From the NCBI RefSeq assembly GCF_002153745.1, contig NZ_JOPL01000123.1:1-35845 (forward strand): a stretch of 35,845 bases of DNA, written 5' to 3'. The position numbers were made by a program, and so were the translations under genes. Under the pieces are notes generated by a model. That model was not told the origin of the DNA, did no database searches, and worked only from the letters and a program-made list of their open reading frames with translations. Below are positions 26,213 to 33,732 of this stretch, piece after piece; positions within the stretch are counted from its first letter, which is position 1; every line of letters begins with the position of its first letter. This DNA is from Acetobacter sp. DsW_063 (GTDB lineage: Bacteria; Pseudomonadota; Alphaproteobacteria; Acetobacterales; Acetobacteraceae).

Positions 26213-26977
26213 GTGACCGATCTCGTCAAAGTCCACAAGTCGGACGGCGTGCTCACGCTCGTCATGAACCGCCCGGAAAAGAAGAACGCCCTGACAGACG
26301 TCATGTACGGCGTTCTCGCAGACGCGTTGCTCGACGCGCAGACCGACGCCTCGACCCGCGTAATCCTGATCAGGGGAGAGGGAGAAGCGTTCACCGCCGG
26401 CAACGACCTTGGAGAGTTCGCAGCCATGGCGGCGGGGAGCGGTCTGCGCAACGTCACGCGCTTCCTCGAGGCGCTGGCGACCAATGTGAAACCTCTGGTC
26501 GCGGCCGCGCACGGTCACGCGGTCGGCGTCGGCATGACGATGCTGCTGCATTGCGATTACGTGCTCCTCGCGGACGATATCCGACTGAGCACCCCGTTCG
26601 TCAGCCTCGCCCTTGTGCCGGAAGCGGCGTCGAGCTTTCTCCTTCCCGCCCGGATTGGTCATGCGCGAGCCTTCGCGATGCTCGCGCTGGGCGAGACTGT
26701 CGGGGCGGAGGACGCGCTGGCCTGGGGGATCGCGAACCGGATCATGTCGCGCGAAGGGCTGACAGGAGCCGCTGAGGCGATCGCCGCGCGCCTCGTCACT
26801 CTGCCTGCCGGAGCAGTGGCGGCAACCCGCCACCTGATGCGCGACACCGACACCATTCTGGCCCGAATGAACGCAGAGAGCGAGGAGTTCGCCCGCCGCC
26901 TGATTTCCCCTGAAGCGCGGGAGGCGTTCACCGCGTTCGCTGAACGACGAGCGCCGGACTTCTCCCGTTTTTCCTGA
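26213..26977 (+). CDS. Crotonase-family protein (enoyl-CoA hydratase/isomerase)
   Basis: A 254-residue crotonase-fold enzyme acting on acyl-CoA. The oxyanion-hole segments are visible as AFTAGNDLGEF (59-69) and HGHAVGVGMTM (100-110). By my alignment from memory, the position of the first catalytic Glu of crotonase is Thr109, while the second Glu is kept as Glu137 in LVPEAASSFLLPARIG. Loss of the first with retention of the second favours delta3-delta2-enoyl-CoA isomerase chemistry over hydration. I start at the GTG at 26213 with GGAGA 8 bases upstream; the frame is open from 26015, but that part is not protein-like. It diverges from a TetR regulator and has no beta-oxidation neighbours. Confidence 0.87.
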   Translation: MTDLVKVHKSDGVLTLVMNRPEKKNALTDVMYGVLADALLDAQTDASTRVILIRGEGEAFTAGNDLGEFAAMAAGSGLRNVTRFLEALATNVKPLVAAAHGHAVGVGMTMLLHCDYVLLADDIRLSTPFVSLALVPEAASSFLLPARIGHARAFAMLALGETVGAEDALAWGIANRIMSREGLTGAAEAIAARLVTLPAGAVAATRHLMRDTDTILARMNAESEEFARRLISPEAREAFTAFAERRAPDFSRFS

Positions 26978-27137
26978 ATCACTCGCACGCAGGTCTTTCC
27001 GACTTCTGCGGCAAGGGCGAACGCGCCAGCGTCGAGCGCGTTCGTAGACTTGCAGCGCGACGCGCCGCACCGCTAGCCTCCCCCGCAAAGGTCGGCCAGC
27101 GAGAGGCTCGCCCACATATTTAAGGAAGAACAAAAAC

Positions 27138-28286
27138 ATGCGCCGTATCTGGAGATCGACCCGCCATTCACTCCTTGCGTGCGCCGCGCTTTTGACCGCC
27201 TTCGGCGCGGCGGCAGCCGACAGCGTCGATCACGGCTCTACGCCAACCAGCAATGTGACCGTCATGGGTCGTTTCGATCTCGCGCAGCCATCGGGGATCG
27301 CCCTGCTGCCGGATCGTCGCCTCGTCCTCGCCTTTCCTACCAGCGCGCAGAAGCACCCCGGCCCCGTGCTGGCGACCTGGTCAGACCGGGACGGCAAACT
27401 GTCACCCTTTCCCGACGTCGCCGCACAGAAGGAGCTGGTCTCCCCGCTGGGCATGACCGTCGACGGCAACGGTCAGCTCTGGCTGGTCGATGAAGGTCTG
27501 CGTGCGGATTCGACGGCAAAATCCCATCCCGCGCTGATCCATATCGACCCGGCGAGCAACCGGATCGTTCGCCGATACGCCCTGACGGAGCCTGTCGCGA
27601 CCCCCAAAACGCATGTCAACGACGTGCGCATCGACCTTACGCATGGGGCGCAGGGCACAGCGTTCGTCACCGACACCTCCTTCGACGGCCATCCCGCATT
27701 GATGGTCATCGACCTGGCCTCCGGCAAGGGGAGGCGCGTCCTCGCTGGCACGCGCTACGTCAACGCTGACCCGGATCTGGTGATGGAAGTAGATGGGCGT
27801 ATAGCCCACTATGACGCCAAGCACCCGACGATGGCGCAGGGCGGTCTGGACGGCCTGACGCTTAGCGCGGATTCCAGCCGCCTTTACTGGTCGCCACTTT
27901 CAGCGCGCAGACTCTACAGCGCCCCAACTGCGATTCTCGCGGACCCGACGCAGAGCGAAGCGGCGATCGAGGCGTCCGTCAAAGACGAGGGCGAAGTCGG
28001 CGTCATGGACGGCATGGCGACCGCGCCGGACGGCTCCCTGTATCTGACGGACATAGAACGCCACGCGGTCCTGCACCGTACCCCCGACGGAACGCTGTCG
28101 ATCGTAGCGCAGGACCCGCGCCTGATCGCGCCGGACGGCCTCGCTCTCGACGGAAATTCACTCTGGATGACGGTGGGGCAATGGTCGCGTCTGCCTGCGT
28201 TCCATGACGGCCGCGACATGCAGGAACGTCCGTACATTCTGGTCCGCATCACGCCGCTGACGCCTGCGCCGCGTGCCGCGCAATGA
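27138..28286 (+). CDS. Secreted Major Royal Jelly/Yellow-family beta-propeller protein
   Basis: A 382-residue protein with a Sec signal peptide (MRRIWRSTRHSLLACAALLT, then AFGAAAADS) and the pattern of the MRJP/Yellow family. The family landmarks are LGMTVDGNGQLWLVDEG, VNDVRIDL, GTAFVTDTSFDGHPALMVIDLASG, GLDGLTLSADSSRLYWSPLSARRLYSAPT, VMDGMATAPDGSLYLTDIERHAVLH and APDGLALDGNSLWMTV. Bacterial members are periplasmic or secreted; no reaction is established for them, although propellers of this kind bind small molecules or act as lactonases. AAGGAAG precedes the ATG. It stands alone, about 160 bp after the crotonase gene, and may be read from its own promoter. Confidence 0.88.
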   Translation: MRRIWRSTRHSLLACAALLTAFGAAAADSVDHGSTPTSNVTVMGRFDLAQPSGIALLPDRRLVLAFPTSAQKHPGPVLATWSDRDGKLSPFPDVAAQKELVSPLGMTVDGNGQLWLVDEGLRADSTAKSHPALIHIDPASNRIVRRYALTEPVATPKTHVNDVRIDLTHGAQGTAFVTDTSFDGHPALMVIDLASGKGRRVLAGTRYVNADPDLVMEVDGRIAHYDAKHPTMAQGGLDGLTLSADSSRLYWSPLSARRLYSAPTAILADPTQSEAAIEASVKDEGEVGVMDGMATAPDGSLYLTDIERHAVLHRTPDGTLSIVAQDPRLIAPDGLALDGNSLWMTVGQWSRLPAFHDGRDMQERPYILVRITPLTPAPRAAQ

Positions 28287-28323
28287 CGGCTTCCGGCGAA
28301 GACGTTAGATCCAGAGCACTCCT

Positions 28324-28455
28324 CACGAAAACCCCTTGATCGCGCGAAGGCGATTGGAGAGCCGACCGACGGGGATTGAATTTACCTAATCGGGAAAAGG
28401 GGTTTCCCCGGCGTGAGAACCCCTTGCGATGACGACGCGATTGGCGCTCGCTGCC
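28324..28455. repeat. Imperfect direct repeats in the gap after the Yellow-family gene
   Basis: Two copies of a roughly 30-bp element (GAAAACCCCTTG...GGCGATTGG at about 28327 and GAGAACCCCTTG...CGCGATTGG at about 28416) lie about 88 bp apart in the 240-bp convergent gap 28287-28526. The first copy also forms a 9-bp inverted repeat with AAGGGGTTT at 28397-28405. Near the minus-strand gene there is a 6-bp hairpin at 28509-28524. The origin is unclear: terminator, binding sites or a decayed mobile-element end. Confidence 0.35.
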
Positions 28456-28526
28456 CTCAGGGTCGCGGGTAGATCGATTACAGGCGATCTTCCTCTGTTT
28501 TTCGTCCCTGCAGTCACAACTGCACA

Positions 28527-29414
28527 TTATGTGGTGAAACGGACGCCCGCCCTGACCGCAAGCATTTCTGAGGCCGCGATATAGCGCTGCGCATACGCTT
28601 CGGTCATACCATTGGACGGAAGAATAGCCAGCGCCTTGCGGTCGAAGAACGCCCCGCTGCGGTGATCAAGATCAGGCGAAAATAACAAAGGTAAAATCCG
28701 CGCTGCGTACTCGTCGGCGCTCGGGGCCAGCTTGCCGATCAGCCATTCCATGATCCGATGCTTCAGGCTGTCCGCGCCCATCAGGTTACTGCGGATGCTC
28801 GATTTGATCAGACCCGGGTTGAGACCGAATATGTCGAGATCAGGATAACGATGAGCAGCGTCAACCACCAACGCCTCGTTACCGGCGACGGTGTTCATAT
28901 GCGCGGACATTACCTTGTAGGTCAGCTCTGAATTCAGGTCGTTCAGCGCGCCTAGCTGACCGGTACCTGGATAGCCCATGACGAATGCCCGCCCGCGTGA
29001 CGCATCCTCACCACGCAGCTTACCCAGACGGGGAGCAAGATCGCGCAGCATCACCAGACGGTTGAGGTAGCTGACCGCCATGTCCCGCTCGATACCCTCC
29101 GCCGTCGTCTGACGCTTCGGCGCTGCAAAAATACCGGTCGTGAACAACAACAGGTCGCTGCGTTCTGCCGGCAACTCACGCGCGACACGCTCAGCGTCCT
29201 TCAGCAGGCTGAGATCCGCCTGCACAAAGCCGATATTGGCGACATCTTTGTCGCGGAACGTCTGCCCCACCACTGTGACGGCCACGCCGCGTCCTGCCAG
29301 CGCTTGGCTGATAGCCCGGCCCAGACCACCCGTCCCACCGATCACGATGGCCTTTCGACCAATCAGGGAGCCGGGGTCCACTTTACGCCAGTTCAGGTTA
29401 GGATTGCGCTTCAT
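28527..29414 (-). CDS. Short-chain dehydrogenase/reductase-like protein with atypical active site
   Basis: A 295-residue protein with a Rossmann NAD(P)-binding start (GRKAIVIGGTGGLGRAISQALAGRG, TGxxxGxG-type) and an overall SDR layout: FVQADLSLLKDAE, LLLFTTGIF, a central YPGTGQ, and GLNPGLIKSSIRSNL after the active site. The Tyr of YKVMSAH has Ser rather than the usual Lys four residues later, so the canonical Tyr-x3-Lys pair appears missing and the chemistry may differ. I start at the ATG at 29414, which has GAGGT 8 bases upstream; the longer start at 29444 would lie in the palindromic operator. It diverges from a TetR gene that probably represses it. Confidence 0.85.
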   Translation of the reverse strand: MKRNPNLNWRKVDPGSLIGRKAIVIGGTGGLGRAISQALAGRGVAVTVVGQTFRDKDVANIGFVQADLSLLKDAERVARELPAERSDLLLFTTGIFAAPKRQTTAEGIERDMAVSYLNRLVMLRDLAPRLGKLRGEDASRGRAFVMGYPGTGQLGALNDLNSELTYKVMSAHMNTVAGNEALVVDAAHRYPDLDIFGLNPGLIKSSIRSNLMGADSLKHRIMEWLIGKLAPSADEYAARILPLLFSPDLDHRSGAFFDRKALAILPSNGMTEAYAQRYIAASEMLAVRAGVRFTT

Positions 29415-29431
29415 ATTTGGATACCTCTTTA

Positions 29432-29449
29432 TTTCTTTCTGCAAAGAAA
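29432..29449. promoter_or_regulatory. Palindromic operator between the SDR and TetR genes
   Basis: TTTCTTT-CTGC-AAAGAAA is a perfect 7-bp inverted repeat with a 4-bp centre, placed 18 bp before the SDR start and 40 bp before the TetR start. Its length and position fit a TetR-family operator that controls both divergent genes. Confidence 0.65.
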
Positions 29450-29488
29450 GATATTATGCAGAGGTGAATCGTCAAGCCGGAATCAGGA

Positions 29489-30097
29489 ATGAAAATCGGA
29501 CGCCCTAAAGAAGTACCGGACGACCACATCCTCTCCATTGCTCGGCGCTGCTTTTTGGAACGCGGTGGGAGCATCTCGGCGGCGGACATCGCACGAGAAA
29601 TCGGCGTCAGCCATACGACCCTCTTCAACCGCTTCGGTTCCAAGCAGGGCCTTATGTTGGCGGCGCTGGGAGCGCCGAAGGAAATTCAATGGATCGCAAC
29701 GCTTGAGTCTGGTCCCGACAACCGGCCAATCAGGGAACAGATTATCGAAATCGCCTGCAAGATCTCGGCTTTCTTCGAAGATCTGCACGCTGGTTTCACG
29801 GTCCTTCAGGGCAGCGGGATTGCGACGGACGCCTTGTGTTCGGAGGAAGACCCTGAGGAGTCTGCTCCAGCACGAGCCTTCAGGGCCCTGACTGAATGGA
29901 TCGGACGGGCGCAGGATCAGGGAAAACTGGCCCGGAGCGATGCGCAGGTGCTCGCATCCACCCTGCTTGGCGTACTGCACAACCGGGCTTTTTCCAGCCG
30001 CATCTGCGGCGATCCAGATTCCGAAAAGACAACTGACGCAACTCATGTCGCTAACGTGGTCACCTTGCTATGGGACGGAATCAAGCCACCACGATAG
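29489..30097 (+). CDS. TetR-family transcriptional regulator, divergent from the SDR gene
   Basis: A 202-residue TetR-type repressor: DDHILSIARRCFLERGGSI, then SAADIAREIGVSHTTLFNRFGSKQGLMLAALG is the HTH domain (about 11-60), followed by a helical ligand domain with TELARAFRALTEWIGRAQDQG-like helices. The Shine-Dalgarno is poor (AGGA directly before the ATG). It shares an 18-bp palindrome with the SDR gene, and the usual logic would be repression of both until an inducer binds. The inducer is unknown. Confidence 0.9.
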   Translation: MKIGRPKEVPDDHILSIARRCFLERGGSISAADIAREIGVSHTTLFNRFGSKQGLMLAALGAPKEIQWIATLESGPDNRPIREQIIEIACKISAFFEDLHAGFTVLQGSGIATDALCSEEDPEESAPARAFRALTEWIGRAQDQGKLARSDAQVLASTLLGVLHNRAFSSRICGDPDSEKTTDATHVANVVTLLWDGIKPPR

Positions 30098-30436
30098 CTC
30101 CCCCCTCCATCGGAAGTTGTGACCGCACCACGTCAGACGGGCAACAGATGAACATAGCGGGCATCTGGCGCCCCACCCAGACGACCTTCATGAATTGGGA
30201 CTTCACGGTGGGTACCAGAGCATCCTGCCCTTGAACAAGATGAATCGGAGCATTTGCATCGACGGAATTGAAAAAATATCTGAAAATTTTCATTTAATTT
30301 ATTTAGTTAAAATAAGAATACTTTACGACGACGCCGATATCTTCACGACCAACACTCCCTCCGATGCCCGTTGCCCGCCTCGAAATATGATCGTCACCTG
30401 CACACCTGATCAAAATTGATCAATTCTGTTAAAATC
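30098..30436. other. AT-rich gene-free stretch
   Basis: No supportable gene. The part at about 30270-30330 is markedly AT-rich (for example ATTTAATTTATTTAG), unlike the rest of the window. A 16-bp palindrome, TGATCAA-AA-TTGATCA, lies at 30407-30422 just beyond the stop of the TonB receptor. A short minus-strand frame (30081-30293) has no ribosome-binding site and no recognisable features. The AT content may mark an old insertion boundary. Confidence 0.45.
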
Positions 30437-32785
30437 TCAAAAATCAAAAACAGCAGAGAAAAACGTCCCCCGCCTCTGTCCATACTGGGCCTGATAGACG
30501 CCAACCCCGCTTCCATCTCGAAGCTGGTAGCGTTTTTCGAAGAGATTCATCACGTCAGCCCGGATTTTTATATCTTTCCCCACGACGACCTTCGAAAAGA
30601 TGTGCTGATAGCCAATATTGAACACTTCATATTGTGGTTCTTTTTTCAGATTGGCGAAACCACTGCGTAAACCATAGCCATAGACAAAGTCGATATACGC
30701 CATGTCACGCCGCGCGGTCCATGACAGTCCTGCCGTAGCAGCGTATTCTCCCTGATGATCAAGCTGGATATCATGCGTTCGGATATAGGCCAATTCTTCC
30801 GGATCGAACTGATACTGCGCCGAGTTGATGTCCCGCGCCGCCGTTTTGACATAAGAAAAATTTCCAAACGCGGACCACGCCCCATGTTTCCACGAGCTCC
30901 CGAATTCCGCGCCGTAAACTCGCCCGCGCCGATAACTGAATGGGGCGAGGATGACCGCGCGCCCGAATTGCCCGAGATCTGTCAGGTCATGCGCCCATTT
31001 GGCATAGGCGTCGAGCGTAATCTGAAGTTCGGGTGTTATGCGTTGCAGGAGTCCGACGTCCACATAATGAGATTTCTCCACCTTCGTCGCATTGTCTATC
31101 ATGCTGGCGGAAGCGTTGGTCGTTCCCGCGAACTTCGCCAACGTCGAGGGGTAAACATACTGGGGTGAAGGCGGTGCGAAATACCGAGAATATCCAGCAT
31201 GAAAAACGGTGGCGGAATTCGGTCTCCAGACCAGATTGGCCCTTGGACTCAACTGTCCCTCATCGCTAAAAGACGACGCAAAATGATCGTAACGAATCCC
31301 GTAATTGAGGGTCAAAGTCCGGGTAATCTTGTACTCGTCCTGAATATATGCACCCGCTTCAACCGACCAATTTCCTGTGTTGTCTATCACCCGCACAGGT
31401 ATGCTGGAACTCTGGCGCCCTGTCGTATCGACAGGAAACACCAGCGTGTTGGTGTCCAGTCGTTCGGACGTATACTGCCCCACGACACCTGCCCGTATCG
31501 TGTGATTTTGCGTGATATCGCATGACAAATCGGCCTGCATGCCGCCCGTGGTGAAGTCGTTGACTTCATGCTCCGAGACGCCTTGATAGATCAGATCGCG
31601 ATCACGGTCTGGCGTGTAATCGATCCGCCCGTAGCGAAAATATGGCGACGCCTGAAAATTCAGCCTCTCAGTCGTGCGCTGATAGGACAAAACGGCGTAA
31701 TAGTTCTGCTCCGTCTGGCTATCGTTCAAACTGGCCCAGTTCATGGCAGGATCAAGCGTGTTGACGCCCGCCAGATCATAGATGGTCGTATAGTGCGGGC
31801 TGGACTGATCGAAGGTTTTGAACGAATTCGGAATTTCGAAATCCGCATAGGATGCGCTGCTCAACAGGCTCACGCGACTGGCGTCATCGATCTGATACGA
31901 AAGATACGAAAAACCCTTTTCCTGTCGGGTGACGTCATGAACGGCGCGGAAGGCGGCGCTCGGGTTTTCGATGCCAATATTGTTGCGCGTGAAGGATACG
32001 GTCGTGAAGTAATCCAGCTTTCCGTGCTGACCGCCCAACTGAATCGAAGGGACAAAAGTGTTATAACTTCCGCCGTACAGCGACATTTGGTTGTGCTTCA
32101 GACTCTCCCCACTCTTGGCCGTAACGTCCACCACGCCGGCGGTGCGAAATCCAAACTGCGCGGGTAACGCGCCGGTCAGCAGGTCCACGGACTCGATCAT
32201 GCGCGTATCCAGTTCCTGCCCGAAACCATTCAGCCCTTCGGGCAGAAGCACGCCGTTGACCCGGTAAGTCAGGCCGCCGTGCTCTCCACGCACATGCACT
32301 TCGCCGTAACTGTCGAGGACTACGCCGGGAACGCGCAACAATATCTGGTTGAACGCTGCGTTCTGACCGCCCGGGGTGACCGCGATCTGATGCTGGTCGA
32401 TATGGTAATCGACTGCGCCCAGACCAGGAAAAATGCGAGCGCGTTCTCGATTGAGGTGACCGACGACGTCAATATGTTCAGGGCGGATTTGCTTCGACGT
32501 AGCGCCCCTCCGACGCGACGTGGGCGTCCCGGCGGAGGCGGCGTCACTTTCCGGGCGGATCTGAATCGACGGCTGGTGACTGGCCTCGGTTCTTTGCGGC
32601 GAAGATGAAGAGTCCTCCGCAAGAGGCGTTGCGCAGGCGTCGCCCCCGGAGGGGAAAGCCAAACTGGCAGCTAACCACATCACAGCCCATGATCGAGGCG
32701 CGCTGAATGGCCATTCACCAGAAATATAGTATATGCTATATTTCTGTATGTCAGTAGTTGATCTTCTTCGTTTCGCAGGAAGCAT
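30437..32785 (-). CDS. TonB-dependent receptor divergent from the cop cluster
   Basis: A TonB-dependent receptor of 782 residues from the ATG at 32785 or 747 from an internal ATG at 32680. The protein has a TonB-box-like EHIDVVGH, a plug with NQILLRVPGVVLDSYGEVHVRG and YRVNGVLLPEGLNGFGQELD, and a barrel ending in ...FSAVFDF. The 32785 start has AGAGG 9 bases upstream. However, codons 14-22 coincide with the best operator palindrome (32719-32746) and a possible promoter (CTGACA at 32754-32749, TATACT 15 bases on). A transcript from that promoter could only use the 32680 start, which gives a short signal peptide (MWLAASLAFPSGGDACA) but no good Shine-Dalgarno. Context suggests a metal or metallophore ligand; OprC-like copper receptors are a precedent. 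Confidence 0.9.
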   Translation of the reverse strand: MLPAKRRRSTTDIQKYSIYYISGEWPFSAPRSWAVMWLAASLAFPSGGDACATPLAEDSSSSPQRTEASHQPSIQIRPESDAASAGTPTSRRRGATSKQIRPEHIDVVGHLNRERARIFPGLGAVDYHIDQHQIAVTPGGQNAAFNQILLRVPGVVLDSYGEVHVRGEHGGLTYRVNGVLLPEGLNGFGQELDTRMIESVDLLTGALPAQFGFRTAGVVDVTAKSGESLKHNQMSLYGGSYNTFVPSIQLGGQHGKLDYFTTVSFTRNNIGIENPSAAFRAVHDVTRQEKGFSYLSYQIDDASRVSLLSSASYADFEIPNSFKTFDQSSPHYTTIYDLAGVNTLDPAMNWASLNDSQTEQNYYAVLSYQRTTERLNFQASPYFRYGRIDYTPDRDRDLIYQGVSEHEVNDFTTGGMQADLSCDITQNHTIRAGVVGQYTSERLDTNTLVFPVDTTGRQSSSIPVRVIDNTGNWSVEAGAYIQDEYKITRTLTLNYGIRYDHFASSFSDEGQLSPRANLVWRPNSATVFHAGYSRYFAPPSPQYVYPSTLAKFAGTTNASASMIDNATKVEKSHYVDVGLLQRITPELQITLDAYAKWAHDLTDLGQFGRAVILAPFSYRRGRVYGAEFGSSWKHGAWSAFGNFSYVKTAARDINSAQYQFDPEELAYIRTHDIQLDHQGEYAATAGLSWTARRDMAYIDFVYGYGLRSGFANLKKEPQYEVFNIGYQHIFSKVVVGKDIKIRADVMNLFEKRYQLRDGSGVGVYQAQYGQRRGTFFSAVFDF
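32719..32746. promoter_or_regulatory. MntR-like operator at the TonB receptor gene
   Basis: A 28-bp near-perfect palindrome (13 of 14 pairs complementary), with arms CAGAAATATAG and CTATATTTCTG. It overlaps a candidate receptor promoter on the minus strand. Compared with the enterobacterial MntR box as I recall it (AAACATAGC, 4-bp centre, GCTATGTTT), it matches 17 of 22 positions when read on the minus strand. This is the best of three related sites in the window. Confidence 0.65.
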
Positions 32786-32858
32786 GAGAAATAGCCTCTA
32801 AGGACGCGCCATTCCGGCCGGCCGCCGGAGTGAAGGTCTTCTCTAACGCAAGCGTGTC

Positions 32859-32882
32859 GAAATATGCAATATGCTATATTCT
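32859..32882. promoter_or_regulatory. Second MntR-like site upstream of the cop cluster
   Basis: AAATATGCA...ATGCTATATTCT is identical to the site at 32719-32746 in 18 of 22 aligned bases. It lies 230 bp before the copL-like ATG and 74 bp before the longer receptor start. TATATT at 32875-32880 could be the -10 of the plus-strand cop transcript, though no good -35 was found. Confidence 0.55.
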
Positions 32883-32980
32883 GGCGCGTAGGAAAATTTC
32901 ACGAACATGCTTGCAATCCCCCCTTCAAGAGCGGGCGCCGTAAATTCGACTGGTTGTGACGTCGGGCTCCCTCAGCGTTT

Positions 32981-32998
32981 GCTCCGCATTTGCGGAGC
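32981..32998 (+). other. Hairpin in the cop leader region
   Basis: GCTCCGC-ATTT-GCGGAGC is a perfect 7-bp stem with a tetraloop in the region upstream of the copL-like gene. An outer pairing GTTTG (32977-32981) with CAAAC (33005-33009) competes with it. No T-run follows, so it is not a plain terminator; an mRNA leader structure is possible. Confidence 0.4.
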
Positions 32999-33111
32999 GC
33001 CTGCCAAACACCGCACAATCGTCACTTCCCAACCGCCATGTTGGCGACGCATATCGTCAGAGTCGGCACGGCGAAAGGACGTCCCCACCCCATAGCGGCA
33101 AGGCAACGATC

Positions 33112-33609
33112 ATGTCCGACCTTGCCCATAGCCACCCAGCTTCGGTAAAGTCGGAGAGACGTTCCGGCGACGATCGCCGGGGCCACGCGTGGAAGAGGTT
33201 GGGTGTGACGAAGCGTCGCCCGGAGCAAGTTGGACGCCTTCTCGCCGCGCTGTTGATCGTGGCGGCGTTGGTGATCGCGCCCCTGTTCGCAGGCCCCGCA
33301 TCCGCGACGTCTTGCGACGCCATGACCTCAGCCAATCATGGCATGGCGACCTGCATGAGCGCGCCTTGTCACAAAGCGGCGACGGCCATGCACATGAGCG
33401 GGCCATCAGCGCATCCCCACACGGAAGGCCACCCTTACCATCCGGGCGTGTGTTGCACGCAGAGCGCCGCCATTCCTCTTGCCGCCGCGCCGCTGCGTCT
33501 GGTCCTGACGTTCGCGCAGCGTCCCGTCGTGTATGCGTTGCATCCGACCCCCGGCACGCCGGGCCTGACCGGTGCGCCCGACCTGCCTCCGCCCAGAATC
33601 ACGGTCTGA
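33112..33609 (+). CDS. CopL-like small secreted His/Met/Cys-rich protein
   Basis: A 165-residue protein placed first in a copL-copA-copB order. A hydrophobic segment (RLLAALLIVAALVIAPLFA) is a signal peptide or membrane anchor. The exported part is rich in metal ligands: SCDAMTSANHGMATCMSAPCH, then HMSGPSAHPHTEGHPYHPGVCC. That composition and position fit CopL-type proteins or DUF2946-like small proteins found with copper genes; I cannot tell these apart. The ATG at 33112 has a weak ribosome site. A GTG at 33205 has GGAAGAGG with ideal spacing and would begin directly with a classical signal peptide (134 residues), so it may be the real start. It probably binds or senses copper in the periplasm. 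Confidence 0.75.
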   Translation: MSDLAHSHPASVKSERRSGDDRRGHAWKRLGVTKRRPEQVGRLLAALLIVAALVIAPLFAGPASATSCDAMTSANHGMATCMSAPCHKAATAMHMSGPSAHPHTEGHPYHPGVCCTQSAAIPLAAAPLRLVLTFAQRPVVYALHPTPGTPGLTGAPDLPPPRITV

Positions 33610-33732
33610 CGCGGCCTGCGCCGCGCTTCCCTTCGCCAGCACACGATGAGGCCGCCCGGACGGATAGATCCGGGTAGCCGCCCAACGTCCTGAACCCTGC
33701 TGGCGCGACCGAACCTTTCGCGGATTTTCCTC

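Noticed and set aside
26111..27139. Minus-strand frame (342 codons) opposite the crotonase gene
   Set aside because: It covers a clear crotonase-family gene and has no recognisable domain.
28249..28527. Minus-strand 92-codon frame in the gap after the Yellow-family gene
   Set aside because: It overlaps both neighbours, is Arg/Ser-rich and contains the repeat elements; it does not look like a protein.
30081..30293. Minus-strand 70-codon frame after the second TetR gene
   Set aside because: It overlaps the TetR end, has no good ribosome-binding site and shows no recognisable motif. A decayed fragment cannot be excluded.
32907..33095. Possible 62-codon leader peptide upstream of the copL-like gene
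   Set aside because: The nearest AGGA is too far from the ATG, and the sequence has no run of metal-binding or regulatory codons.
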